Below are positions 35,169-43,879 of a stretch of 64,000 bases of DNA, piece after piece. The notes under the pieces are model-generated. The model worked only from the letters and a program-made list of their open reading frames with translations. It was not told where the DNA came from and ran no database searches. The position numbers and the translations under genes were made by a program. Source of the DNA: Paenibacillus mesophilus (GTDB taxonomy: Bacteria > Bacillota > Bacilli > Paenibacillales > NBRC-103111); assembly GCF_005938385.1 (NCBI RefSeq), contig NZ_VCRA01000015.1, positions 1 to 64,000 on the forward strand, written 5' to 3'. How positions within the stretch are numbered: position 1 is the first letter of the stretch; the number at the start of each line of letters is the position of its first letter.

Positions 35169-35193
35169 GGTCCAGTTCCAATTCCTGGACCTA
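35169..35193. repeat. Inverted repeat upstream of the glycosyltransferase gene
   Basis: GGTCCAG-ttccaattc-CTGGACC is a perfect 7-bp inverted repeat in the 252-base divergent gap between the glycosyltransferase and histidine kinase genes. It has no T-run, so an operator or 5'-leader hairpin is more likely than a terminator. Confidence 0.4.
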
Positions 35194-35261
35194 TGATGCT
35201 TCAATTAGCTTCCTTACACGAATTATACAAAAAGAAGATTAACATTTATGCACCAAAATTC

Positions 35262-35290
35262 TAAAACTTTTCTTAAGGCTATGCTATAAT
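35262..35290 (+). promoter_or_regulatory. Probable promoter of the histidine kinase-sia operon
   Basis: A perfect TATAAT (35285-35290) with an extended TGC in front, about 35 bases before the GTG start. The -35 region (TTCTAA) is weak, which is tolerated with an extended -10. Confidence 0.6.
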
Positions 35291-35323
35291 GAATCACAAT
35301 TGGATGCCGGGGAGAGGACGCTT

Positions 35324-36379
35324 GTGGAATTCGGAACGACTTCCGAGCAAGACGTGTTTACGGAAGAATTGCGTATTTTAAGAGCGGCCAAAACGGATGT
35401 GGCGAACGGAAAGACGCCGGAGCAGCGGCAGTACGAGCAGTTGGTCCAGCATTACGAGAAGCTGCTGAAGACGACGATGAAGTTGTCCCGCATAAGCGAC
35501 ATCCAAGGCCGGACTTTGAAGGAGCAGGAGCAGGATCTGAAGAATGCCCATGCCGATCTGCAAAACCTCGAGCAGTTGCGCAGGCAATTGATCTCCGATA
35601 TTTCTCACGAACTCCGAACTCCCATTACCTCCGTGCAAGGCTACATCAAGGCGTTTCTGGACAACGTCATCCAGCCCGACGACATGTACTTATCGATGAT
35701 TTATCAGAAATTGCTGACGATCAACCAGCTGATCTCCGATCTGTTCCAACTTTCCACTTTGAAAGCGAACCAGCTACCGCTACATTTCAAACGGACTTCG
35801 GTACCCCAATGGTTCGTATCGATTCCCGGTAAATATGAGCTGGAAGCGGACCGGCAACAAGTGACGCTTCTACTCGACCCCGTTATTTCCGTCGAGCACA
35901 GCCTGGGCATGAAGCCCGAAACCGCCATTCTGTTCATCGATACGGTGCGGATGGAGCAAGTCGTCACGAACCTTCTCGATAACGCGTTGAAGTTCACGCC
36001 CCGAGGCGGAACGGTGCGGATATCGGGCCGGCTGTCCAAAAGTCCGCCCGACGCTCATTCGTTGTTCAAGCCGGAGAAGACGATCGATCCGCCGTTCTGG
36101 TTCACGCTGACGGTGGAAGATACGGGCGAAGGAATTAACGGTAACGACCTTCCGTACATATTCGAACGGTTTTATCGGGCCGGCAGCGCGGAGTCCCGAG
36201 CCGTTTCGGGAGCCGGACTCGGACTTGCGATATCCAAGGAAATCGTCAACCAGCACGGAGGACAAATCGGAGCGGACAGCGAACCGGGCAGAGGAAGCCG
36301 TTTTCATTTCTCAGTTCCGGCTTACGATGGTACGGAGGCGCCATCGGACGCCGATCGGACCGTACCCGTCAATTTATAA
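35324..36379 (+). CDS. Soluble sensor histidine kinase
   Basis: A 351-residue kinase with no membrane helix. Residues ~38-90 form a charged coiled coil; the HisKA phosphoacceptor is H95 in SDISHELRTP; the HATPase domain shows the N box NLLDNALKFTPRGG, VEDTGEGI and GAGLGLAISKEIVNQHGG. The start is taken as GTG at 35324, six bases after GGAGAGG; a TTG at 35300 is possible. It heads a same-strand run with siaB, siaC and siaA, suggesting it feeds into or reports from the Sia switch. No sensor domain is recognised, so the input is unknown. Confidence 0.9.
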   Translation: MEFGTTSEQDVFTEELRILRAAKTDVANGKTPEQRQYEQLVQHYEKLLKTTMKLSRISDIQGRTLKEQEQDLKNAHADLQNLEQLRRQLISDISHELRTPITSVQGYIKAFLDNVIQPDDMYLSMIYQKLLTINQLISDLFQLSTLKANQLPLHFKRTSVPQWFVSIPGKYELEADRQQVTLLLDPVISVEHSLGMKPETAILFIDTVRMEQVVTNLLDNALKFTPRGGTVRISGRLSKSPPDAHSLFKPEKTIDPPFWFTLTVEDTGEGINGNDLPYIFERFYRAGSAESRAVSGAGLGLAISKEIVNQHGGQIGADSEPGRGSRFHFSVPAYDGTEAPSDADRTVPVNL

Positions 36380-36455
36380 CGAACAGGATACTCCGCCGCG
36401 CTTCTTTACCTGAAACACTAAGATGGATAAACTTGTCTAGGGGAGGAACGATGCT

Positions 36456-37001
36456 TTGCTGCTTAATTTATGGTCCGTCCAGAACACGCTCCGCGATCAC
36501 GGGATTTTGATCAGCTTTGCCGGCAAATTGTCCCAAGGCTTAATCGAGGAATACGGCGCCGCCGTCAAGTCGTATCTTGAAACGGAAGAACGGCCGCAAA
36601 ACGAAATTTTTCATATTTTCTCGATTTTTATCGAACAAACCCAGAATATCAAAAACTATTGCTCCGTCATGCAGGAGAGCCGGTTCTACGATACGATCGC
36701 CCAATCGAGCATCGTCACGATCGGCAAGGCGGACAACGGCCACTTCATCTGCTCCGGCAATGTGGTGGACAAGGCCGATCTGGCACGCCTGACCGCCAGA
36801 ATCGATCCGCTCATTACGATGGACAAAGCATCGCTCAAGCAATTGTATAAAGATAAGCTTCGTCAAGGGGTGCCCGACGGGTCGGACAGCGCCGGACTCG
36901 GACTGATCGACATCGCCCGCAAAGCGCGGGATCCGCTCGAGTATTCGATCACGGAGCTGGACGAACATTTGTCGTTTTTCACCTTAAAGGCGGTCCTATA
37001 G
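36456..37001 (+). CDS. siaB: SiaB-like protein kinase
   Basis: A 181-residue protein matching the SiaB family (atypical GHKL-fold kinases that phosphorylate SiaC on threonine). Supporting segments: ILISFAGKLSQGLIEEYGAAVKSYLE at the start, SRFYDTIAQSSIVTIGK, and SAGLGLIDIARKA (~140-155), which resembles the G2-box glycine loop of GHKL ATPases. The start codon is TTG at 36456 with GGGGAGGA in front; an ATG at 36451 is out of frame. It is followed by siaC after 11 bases. The call rests on the triplet context as well as sequence. Confidence 0.8.
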   Translation: MLLNLWSVQNTLRDHGILISFAGKLSQGLIEEYGAAVKSYLETEERPQNEIFHIFSIFIEQTQNIKNYCSVMQESRFYDTIAQSSIVTIGKADNGHFICSGNVVDKADLARLTARIDPLITMDKASLKQLYKDKLRQGVPDGSDSAGLGLIDIARKARDPLEYSITELDEHLSFFTLKAVL

Positions 37002-37012
37002 GAGTGAACAAC

Positions 37013-37402
37013 ATGCAACGTTACTTTATTGCCGAAACGAAAAGCTCCCCAACCGTCGATTTCGACCCTGCGGCAAATCTTTTATCGCTGGTAGGGCAAT
37101 CCTATCCGGAGAACGCGTTCAAGTTCTATGAACCGATTCTCGAATGGGTTGACGGTTACTTGGCCCAATTGTCGCCGGACGACGAGGCGATTCTCGAATT
37201 TCAGATGCCTTACATGAATACAAGCAGCACGAAATGCCTCATGATGCTGCTGGACAAGTTCGACTTCGCCTATTCGCAAGGCAAACGCGTTGCCGTCCGC
37301 TGGATTTGCAACGCCGACAACGAGAGCGAATTCGAATGCGCCGAAGAGCTGAAGGAAGACTTGAGCCTGCCGTTCGACATCCTCACCAAAGAGGTCGGCT
37401 GA
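37013..37402 (+). CDS. siaC: SiaC-like regulatory phosphoprotein (DUF1987)
   Basis: A 129-residue DUF1987/SiaC protein. It begins MQRYFIAETKSSPTVDFDP, and the phosphorylation loop MPYMNTSSTKC (T70-S71-S72) matches the position of the regulatory threonine of Pseudomonas SiaC, which is phosphorylated by SiaB and dephosphorylated by SiaA. In Pseudomonas the unphosphorylated form activates the diguanylate cyclase SiaD; no SiaD gene lies here. ATG 37013 has AGGAGTG upstream. Confidence 0.88.
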   Translation: MQRYFIAETKSSPTVDFDPAANLLSLVGQSYPENAFKFYEPILEWVDGYLAQLSPDDEAILEFQMPYMNTSSTKCLMMLLDKFDFAYSQGKRVAVRWICNADNESEFECAEELKEDLSLPFDILTKEVG

Positions 37403-37404
37403 CC

Positions 37405-39249
37405 ATGAAACAGCCTGTCGCTTCCCGCCGCTCCTCGATCCGCAGCGATCCCTTGTACGATTCCGGGGTAGCCAAGGTGTCCGCCTTCGCGGCCGTCCTG
37501 CTTGTCGTATCGATTATATTGACGGGCATTCTTTCTTATTACATAACAAAAGCGCAATCGGTCAAAAAATTAAAAGAAAGCGATCTCGTCCATATTGCCG
37601 GTTCCATTACGGCCAAAATCGGCGGCAGCATCGACCGGGCCGCGGAGACGTCCCGGATGCTTGCGGAGGATCACGAAATAAGGGAATGGATTTTGGACGG
37701 GGAGAAGCGGGACGCGCGTGGCGCGGCGGTGTTGGACAAGCTGAAGCGGCTCAAGGATCAGTTCCGCTACGACAATTCTTTCATCGTAAGCGTCCCTACG
37801 GGCAACTATTGGTCGGAGGGCGGAACGGTAATCGACGTCATGTCGAAGAGCGATCCCGACGACATGTGGTTTTTCGACAACGTGAGAAGCGGCAAAGACA
37901 TCCAGTTCATGATCGACTACAACGAAGAACGCAAAGATACGTCCGTCTTCGTCAACTCGCTCATGCGAAGCGGCGGCGATCCGCTCGCGATCGTCGGCGT
38001 AGGGATGAGCCTGCGCGAAATGTCCAAAAAGTTCGAGGAGTACAAGTACGGCAAACATGGCAGCCTGTGGCTGACCGATCATTCGGGAACGATTTACTTG
38101 TCGGACGAATTGAGTCAGACGGGGCGAAACATAAGCGAGTTCATGCCTGAAGGCGCAGCCGGACAAGTGATGAGCATGATGAATCGCGATCACGAAGTAC
38201 TGGAATATAAAGGAACGGACGGCAGAACGAACGACTTGATTTTGTTCACGGTTCCATCCACGGAATGGACGCTGGTCGTTTCCGTCGACCGCGAGGAAGC
38301 GATATCGTTTCTAAAAACGATCCAAGCCCAGACGGCCGTCGCCGTCGCCATCGCCTTGTTCTCCGTCGTCTTTTTCTTCTATTATACGTCGCGCAAGCTG
38401 GCCGATCCTTTCAAACGGGCCGTCAAGCTGAATCAGGAGCTGGAGAAGCAAATCTCTGCGCGCACGAGCGAGCTTGCGGAGCAAAATGTCAAAATACTCG
38501 ACAGCATCGATTATGCAAGCCGGATTTTAATATCGGCGCTCCCTACCGAGGCCGAGCTCAGGCAGGCGATACCGGATCATTTCGTACTTTGGAAGCCGCG
38601 GGACTTGGTCGGTGGCGATTTTTACTGGATCAAGCAAGTCCCCGAGGGACTGTTCATTGCCGTCGGCGACTGCACGGGACACGGTGTGCCGGGAGCGCTT
38701 ATGTCGATCATGACCGTATCGCTCTTGGATCAAATCGTCGACCGTTCACAATCGAACGATCCCGGCATGATCTTGTCGCAGCTCAACCGTTCGATCAAAC
38801 AAATGCTGAACCAGGAAGGGAAAGACGGCTTGACCGACGATGGCGTCGATATCGGCATGTGTCTGATCGCCGGGGAGCGGACGATCTACGCGGGAGCGGG
38901 ATGCACGCTGTATGTCCGGAGACCCGAACGACTGGAAGAAGTCGAAGGAAACCGCAAGGCGATCGGCTACCGGAAGACGCCGACCGACTATGGATTCGCA
39001 AGCACTTCCGTGACGATCGGCCCGAACGATACGATCTATTTGACAACGGACGGACTCGCCGACCAGAACGGCGGCGACAAAAACTACTCCTTCGGCAAAA
39101 CGCGATGGAAGCAATGGATCGATTCGAACGGGGGGGCTCCGCTGTATGAGCAGAAACGGCTGCTGATGGAGGAATTGGACCGGTATCGGGGACCCGAACC
39201 GCAACGGGACGATATAACCGTACTCGGATTCAGGCTCTCCCGATCTTGA
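37405..39249 (+). CDS. siaA: SiaA-like membrane PP2C phosphatase with extracellular sensor
   Basis: A 614-residue SpoIIE/RsbU-type PP2C phosphatase. Order: membrane helix ~25-47, extracellular dCache/sCache-like sensor (~50-300), membrane helix ~308-330, juxtamembrane linker and coiled coil (~330-380), PP2C domain (~385-614). Metal-binding motifs are DLVGGDFYW, GDCTGHGVPGALMS, LTTDGLADQNGG and QRDDITVLGF. By analogy with Pseudomonas SiaA it dephosphorylates SiaC in response to an outside signal. ATG begins two bases after the siaC stop. It ends only six bases from the convergent response regulator gene. Confidence 0.9.
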   Translation: MKQPVASRRSSIRSDPLYDSGVAKVSAFAAVLLVVSIILTGILSYYITKAQSVKKLKESDLVHIAGSITAKIGGSIDRAAETSRMLAEDHEIREWILDGEKRDARGAAVLDKLKRLKDQFRYDNSFIVSVPTGNYWSEGGTVIDVMSKSDPDDMWFFDNVRSGKDIQFMIDYNEERKDTSVFVNSLMRSGGDPLAIVGVGMSLREMSKKFEEYKYGKHGSLWLTDHSGTIYLSDELSQTGRNISEFMPEGAAGQVMSMMNRDHEVLEYKGTDGRTNDLILFTVPSTEWTLVVSVDREEAISFLKTIQAQTAVAVAIALFSVVFFFYYTSRKLADPFKRAVKLNQELEKQISARTSELAEQNVKILDSIDYASRILISALPTEAELRQAIPDHFVLWKPRDLVGGDFYWIKQVPEGLFIAVGDCTGHGVPGALMSIMTVSLLDQIVDRSQSNDPGMILSQLNRSIKQMLNQEGKDGLTDDGVDIGMCLIAGERTIYAGAGCTLYVRRPERLEEVEGNRKAIGYRKTPTDYGFASTSVTIGPNDTIYLTTDGLADQNGGDKNYSFGKTRWKQWIDSNGGAPLYEQKRLLMEELDRYRGPEPQRDDITVLGFRLSRS

Positions 39250-39255
39250 GCGGCT

Positions 39256-39987
39256 TTAAGGATGGGATCCGCCTTCGTACCGGTATCCCATCCCTCGCAC
39301 GCTGACGATAAATCGAGGCTCCGCCGGATTATGCTCCAGCTTCTTGCGCATGTTGTATATATGCACCATGACGGTTCGCGGATCGTCGTTGCTGTCGCTG
39401 CCCCACACTTGCTCGTACAGCTCCGAGGCAGAGAACACTTCGTTCGGATGACCCGCCATGAACGCCAGCAGCTGAAACTCCTTGGCCGATAGCCGCACCT
39501 CTTGCCCGTCCGCATGGACGGTCATTTTTTTCGGATCGATGTAGATCCCTTCCGCCGGAATCGTCTGCTCGGCGCGGGTGCCGGGTGCCGCCGTTTCATA
39601 CCGGCGGTAAATCGGCGCTCTGCGCAAATTCGCTTTCACTCTTGCCACGACTACGGCCGGGTCGAACGGCTTAGGAATATAATCGTCCGCTCCGAGATTC
39701 AATCCTTTCACGATGTCCTCCGCTTCCCCTCGGGCACTCACGAACAAGATCGGCACATTGGACACGCTTCGTATTTGTTCGCATACATCCAGTCCGTCAA
39801 CACCCGGCAATTGGATGTCGAGGAGAACGAGATTCGGCCGAGCCGCTTCGAACTGGCGCAGGGCGGACACGCCGTCAGTCGCTTCAACGGTACGGTAGCC
39901 GTGCTTCGATAAATAGAGCCGAAGCAGCTCGCGGATTTCATTATCGTCCTCGACGATAAGCACGGTAGCATTCTCCGCTAATTCCAA
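39256..39987 (-). CDS. OmpR/PhoB-family response regulator
   Basis: A 243-residue regulator with a receiver domain (acidic pair in VLIVEDDNEI, phosphoacceptor D57 in LVLLDIQLPG, lysine in PKPFDP) and a C-terminal winged helix (LSAKEFQLLAFMAGHPNEVFSASELYEQVWG ... RTVMVHIYNMRKKLE). TTG at 39987 is chosen because GGGGAGG lies eight bases before it; ATG codons at 39993, 40014 and 40020 are also in frame. It converges on siaA with a six-base gap and may be the partner of the histidine kinase at 35324 (inference). Confidence 0.92.
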   Translation of the reverse strand: MELAENATVLIVEDDNEIRELLRLYLSKHGYRTVEATDGVSALRQFEAARPNLVLLDIQLPGVDGLDVCEQIRSVSNVPILFVSARGEAEDIVKGLNLGADDYIPKPFDPAVVVARVKANLRRAPIYRRYETAAPGTRAEQTIPAEGIYIDPKKMTVHADGQEVRLSAKEFQLLAFMAGHPNEVFSASELYEQVWGSDSNDDPRTVMVHIYNMRKKLEHNPAEPRFIVSVRGMGYRYEGGSHP

Positions 39988-40083
39988 TCGCATTCCCTCC
40001 CCATCATGCTGCATGCTCATGTCTACTTAATTCTACCATTTGGCAGAAGGATCGCCAAGGACCTATCCCGGTATCCAACAAAT

Positions 40084-40110
40084 AGGGCACCGTCCTGCAG
40101 GCGGTGCCCT
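40084..40110 (-). terminator. Hairpin after fumC, likely terminator
   Basis: AGGGCACCG-tcctgcagg-CGGTGCCCT is a perfect 9-bp stem, about 80 bases past the fumC stop. On the minus strand it is followed by ATTTGTTGG, a weak T tract. Confidence 0.6.
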
Positions 40111-40190
40111 TCATGGTTATCGCTCCTCGGGGAACTCGGATCGACCGGAAACGATCCGTTCCCCGTATTTTATACGTTCCGCCATCCCCG

Positions 40191-41582
40191 TCAATCCTCC
40201 TTAGGGCGAATCATCTGCTCGGGACGGACAATCGTGTCGAATTGTTCCGGCGTAAGCAATCCGCTGCTAACCGCCGCTTCTTTCAACGTCAATCCTTCCT
40301 TGTGGGCCTTCTTGGCGACTTGCGCCGCCTTCTCGTACCCGATATGCGGATTGAGCGCCGTTACGAGCATCAGCGATTGTTCCATATGATGACGGATGAC
40401 GGCGATATTCGGCTCGATGCCGACCGCGCAATTGTCGTTGAACGACCGGATCGCATCCGCCAGCAGCCGCGCGGACTGCAGGAAATTGTAGATGATGACC
40501 GGCTTGAATACGTTCAATTCGAAATTGCCCTGGCTCGCCGCGAAGCCGATGGCGGCATCGTTCCCCATCACTTGGCAGACGACCATCGTCATCGCTTCGC
40601 TTTGCGTCGGATTCACTTTTCCCGGCATAATCGAGCTGCCCGGCTCGTTCTCGGGAATCGACAGCTCGCCCAGGCCGCTGCGCGGTCCGCTCGCCAGCCA
40701 GCGCACGTCGTTCGCTATTTTCATCAGATCCGCGGCCAGCGCCTTGAATGCCCCATGAACATAGACAAGCTCGTCGTGACTGGTGAGGGCGTGGAATTTG
40801 TTGTCCGCGGACACGAACGTCTTGCCGGTCTGTCTGCCGAGCTCCTCCGCTACCAGCCCGCCAAATTTCGGATGCGCGTTAATTCCCGTTCCGACGGCGG
40901 TGCCTCCGATCGCAAGCTCGCGAAGCGACTCGGAGCTCGCCCGGATCATCGCCCCGGTTTTCTCGAGCATCCGGTACCACCCGCTGATTTCCTGACCGAG
41001 CGTGAGCGGCGTCGCATCCTGCAGATGGGTTCTGCCGATCTTGATAATATCCCGGAACGATTCGCTCTTATTCCGCAGCGTCGTCTTCAATTGTGCGATT
41101 GCGGGCAGAACTTGATCTTCGACGGCAATAAGCGCTGCGACGTGCATCGCCGTAGGAAACGTATCATTGGAGCTTTGCGATTTGTTCACATCGTCGTTCG
41201 GATGAATCCGTGCATCGCTCCCCTTTTCCTGCAGAAGGGCGTTGGCGCGGTTCGCAATGACCTCGTTGACGTTCATATTGGACTGGGTACCGCTGCCGGT
41301 TTGCCAGACGACGAGCGGAAACTGGTCGTCCCATTTGCCGGCTATTATTTCATCCGCCGCCGAGACGATCGCTTCCGCTTTGTCCGCCGCAAGCTTCCCA
41401 AGCTTGAGGTTGGCGAGTGCGGCGCTTTTCTTCAGCATGGCGAATACGCGGATCAGCTCGACCGGCATGCGCTCCGTGCCGATCTTGAAATTTTCGAAGC
41501 TGCGCTGGGTTTGCGCCGCCCACAGCTTGTCGGCGGGAACCTTCACTTCCCCGAGCGTATCTTTCTCGATTCTGTATTCCAT
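40191..41582 (-). CDS. fumC: Fumarate hydratase class II
   Basis: A 463-residue iron-independent fumarase that interconverts fumarate and malate in the TCA cycle. Signatures: SGTQSNMNVNEVIANRA, SQSSNDTFPTAMH, GRTHLQDATPLTLGQE and GSSIMPGKVNP with the catalytic serine loop. It is a single gene between two terminators. A perfect Fur box sits inside its promoter, which fits the known logic of using an iron-free fumarase when iron is short. Confidence 0.97.
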   Translation of the reverse strand: MEYRIEKDTLGEVKVPADKLWAAQTQRSFENFKIGTERMPVELIRVFAMLKKSAALANLKLGKLAADKAEAIVSAADEIIAGKWDDQFPLVVWQTGSGTQSNMNVNEVIANRANALLQEKGSDARIHPNDDVNKSQSSNDTFPTAMHVAALIAVEDQVLPAIAQLKTTLRNKSESFRDIIKIGRTHLQDATPLTLGQEISGWYRMLEKTGAMIRASSESLRELAIGGTAVGTGINAHPKFGGLVAEELGRQTGKTFVSADNKFHALTSHDELVYVHGAFKALAADLMKIANDVRWLASGPRSGLGELSIPENEPGSSIMPGKVNPTQSEAMTMVVCQVMGNDAAIGFAASQGNFELNVFKPVIIYNFLQSARLLADAIRSFNDNCAVGIEPNIAVIRHHMEQSLMLVTALNPHIGYEKAAQVAKKAHKEGLTLKEAAVSSGLLTPEQFDTIVRPEQMIRPKED

Positions 41583-41683
41583 GGCGATCCCTCCAAGTTA
41601 TAACCCGAAAGGCGGGTTGCAGGTATTGGTGCTTCTTCCCCAACCATTGTTTCCGTATGACCGTATTTGCAATCTAAGTTCAA

Positions 41684-41713
41684 GTTTAAATGATAATAAT
41701 TATCATTGTCAAA
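41684..41713 (-). promoter_or_regulatory. fumC promoter with embedded Fur box
   Basis: On the minus strand a perfect TTGACA (41708-41713) is followed 18 bases later by TAAACT (41684-41689). Between them lies TGATAAT-A-ATTATCA (41692-41706), an exact match to the 7-1-7 Fur box of Bacillus. Iron-loaded Fur bound there would block RNA polymerase. Confidence 0.8.
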
Positions 41714-41762
41714 TACATCCTATTTCGTAACGTGCATTAACCGAACCAGCCATAGCACAAAG

Positions 41763-41797
41763 AAGCCGCGGAAACATTTGTGTTTCCGACGGCTTCC
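41763..41797 (-). terminator. Rho-independent terminator after ABC exporter 1
   Basis: GAAGCCG-CGGAAACA-tttg-TGTTTCCG-A-CGGCTTC forms a 15-bp stem with a one-base bulge, followed on the minus strand by TTTG. It is 11 bases past the stop. Confidence 0.8.
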
Positions 41798-41807
41798 AGC
41801 CGGTCCG

Positions 41808-43748
41808 TTATGACAGCAGCATCTGCTTCATCCCTTTGGGACGCATCGCCTTCAGCTGCTTCTCGTACAGCTCCTTGTACAAGCCGCCCTTGCGGAGCAG
41901 CTGCTCGTGGGTACCGGATTCGGCGACCTCGCCGTTATCCATCACGATAATTTGATCGGCCCTTACGACTGTCGCCAGCCTGTGGGCGATAACGAACGTC
42001 GTGCGGTTTTTCATCAAATTGTTGAGCGCTTCCGTAACGAGCTCTTCGGATTCGGCGTCGAGAGCCGAAGTCGCTTCATCGAGGATGAGGATGCGCGGAT
42101 TTTTGAGCAGGGCTCTCGCGATCGCGAGCCGCTGCTTCTGTCCGCCCGACAGCCGGACTCCCCGTTCGCCCAGTACGGTATCGTAGCCTTTCTCCCATTT
42201 GGAGACGAAGTCGTGGGCGTTGGCCGCTTTGGCCGCTTCGTACACATCCTGCATCGGGGCATCGGGTCGCCCGTAGGCGATATTTTCATAGACGGTGCCC
42301 GAGAACAAAATATTGTCCTGAAGCACAACCGCTATTTGCTTGCGCAAATCGTATATGTCGTACTCCTTGATGTTGCGGCCGTCCAAATATACGGCACCTT
42401 CGTCCACGTCGTAGAATCGCGGGATAAAATTGATCAGCGTCGATTTGCCCGCTCCACTCGGACCGACCAGCGCGATCACTTGGCCCGGCTTGGCGTGGAA
42501 GCTGATCCCTTTGAGCGCGATTCTCGATTCGGTCGTCGTCGGCAGCGGGTCGGGCTGCGTCTTCGGCGGCAGCCAGTAGAACGGCTTGGGCGGCTTCTGC
42601 CGTTCGATAATATCCGGGTCGAACCCGACTTTCGGGTTTCTGGGCACGGGAAGCTCCGTCTCGTAAGTGAAGGAGACGTTCTCGAAGCGGATATCGCCTT
42701 TGCACGACTGGATTCTGAGCGGATTGTCGGCATTTTTCACATCGGGCTCGATGTCCAGCACCTCGAATATCCGTTCGATGTTCGTCATCGCATTCTGGAT
42801 CGTCACGTTCACTTCGGCAAACCGCTGAATCGGTCCGTACAGCTGACCGAGGTAAGCGTTGAACGCGACGAGCGAACCGATCGTCATATGTCCCTTCAAT
42901 ACAAGCGCTCCGCCCACGGACCACGTAATCAGCGTCCCGGAATAACCGACCGTCTGGCTGATGCGCCCGAGCGTATTGGAAAGCAGCTGTGCCGACATCG
43001 CATGGTTCACGTGCTGATCGGATTGCTTGTCGAACCGGGCCAGCTCCGTTTGCTCACGGTTGAACGATTGGACGATTTTCATCCCCGATATGCGTTCCAC
43101 GAGCACTCCCGATATGCGCTCCATCTGCCGGTTGACCGACCGCGATGCGAAACGGATCCGCACGTTCAAGTTCGTAAAGGTCAAGTAATAAATCGGAAGT
43201 ATCCATAACGATAACAGCGCAAGCTTCCAGCTCAAGGAAAAAAGGAAACAGGCGGCGAAGATGACCATGATCAGATCGAATGCTACGTTGATGACATTGG
43301 AGCCGACCAGGTTTTGCGCCCCGTTCACATCGTTGATGACCCGGGACAAAATGCTTCCGACCTGCCTGCTGTCATAAAACCGTTGCGACAGCTTCTGAAT
43401 ATGCTCATACAGCTGCCTGCGAATCCCCGCCACCATCCGGTTCCCGAGCCGCGACATGACATTGTTGCGCACGAACGTCACGACGACGCTGAGCGCATAC
43501 AGCGAGGCGAAAATCGTTACGACCCGCTGAAGCGTCCAACCGGAATCCGACTTCCCCATCCCCAGCACGTCGTCGATCAAAATTTTCGTCAGCCACGGAC
43601 CGGTAAGCGGAACGACGAATTGCAGCAGGCCCAGGGCAACGATCGCCATCAAGTAATACCGGTAAGGCTTCACGAATTGCAAGTACCGGCGTACGAGCCT
43701 CTTGTTGTGTTGATCGATCGTTCCCTGTGAGTCACCCGCGTTTTTCAC
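41808..43748 (-). CDS. ABC exporter half-transporter 1 (MsbA/multidrug type)
   Basis: A 646-residue fused membrane-ATPase half-transporter: six helices (~25-330) and a nucleotide-binding domain. Walker A GPSGAGKST (~430), Q-loop VLQDNILF, signature LSGGQKQRLAIARALLKNPRILILDEATSALD (with Walker B), and HRLATV H-loop are all intact. Between the first strand of the ATPase domain (FENVSFTYE, ~366) and the normal continuation (ALKGISF, ~412) there is a ~45-residue insertion with ERQKPPKPFYWLPP. GTG start after AAGGGGGAGA. It is a close paralogue of the protein at 44911-46845. Such proteins export lipids, drugs or peptides as dimers; the substrate is unknown. Confidence 0.93.
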   Translation of the reverse strand: MKNAGDSQGTIDQHNKRLVRRYLQFVKPYRYYLMAIVALGLLQFVVPLTGPWLTKILIDDVLGMGKSDSGWTLQRVVTIFASLYALSVVVTFVRNNVMSRLGNRMVAGIRRQLYEHIQKLSQRFYDSRQVGSILSRVINDVNGAQNLVGSNVINVAFDLIMVIFAACFLFSLSWKLALLSLWILPIYYLTFTNLNVRIRFASRSVNRQMERISGVLVERISGMKIVQSFNREQTELARFDKQSDQHVNHAMSAQLLSNTLGRISQTVGYSGTLITWSVGGALVLKGHMTIGSLVAFNAYLGQLYGPIQRFAEVNVTIQNAMTNIERIFEVLDIEPDVKNADNPLRIQSCKGDIRFENVSFTYETELPVPRNPKVGFDPDIIERQKPPKPFYWLPPKTQPDPLPTTTESRIALKGISFHAKPGQVIALVGPSGAGKSTLINFIPRFYDVDEGAVYLDGRNIKEYDIYDLRKQIAVVLQDNILFSGTVYENIAYGRPDAPMQDVYEAAKAANAHDFVSKWEKGYDTVLGERGVRLSGGQKQRLAIARALLKNPRILILDEATSALDAESEELVTEALNNLMKNRTTFVIAHRLATVVRADQIIVMDNGEVAESGTHEQLLRKGGLYKELYEKQLKAMRPKGMKQMLLS

Positions 43749-43818
43749 GCTGTCTCCCCCTTGAGCGGCTGTCTTGTCCGCTGCAAACTAATGTATTTAA
43801 GTTGTATATGTCCTGTTT

Positions 43819-43845
43819 ATTATAGGAGCGAATCTGTGAAGATTG
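43819..43845 (-). promoter_or_regulatory. Candidate promoter/operator of ABC exporter 1
   Basis: A perfect TATAAT (43819-43824, minus strand) lies ~70 bases before the GTG. TGTGAAGATTG (43835-43845, plus-strand reading) is also found at the promoter of the paralogous exporter. No classical -35 fits the -10. Confidence 0.4.
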
Positions 43846-43879
43846 TGTGAAGGAAATGGATTTCTATTGCCGGCACCGA

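Noticed and set aside
40104..41603. 499-codon plus-strand frame opposite fumC
   Set aside because: Antisense to a fully conserved fumarase; no independent evidence.
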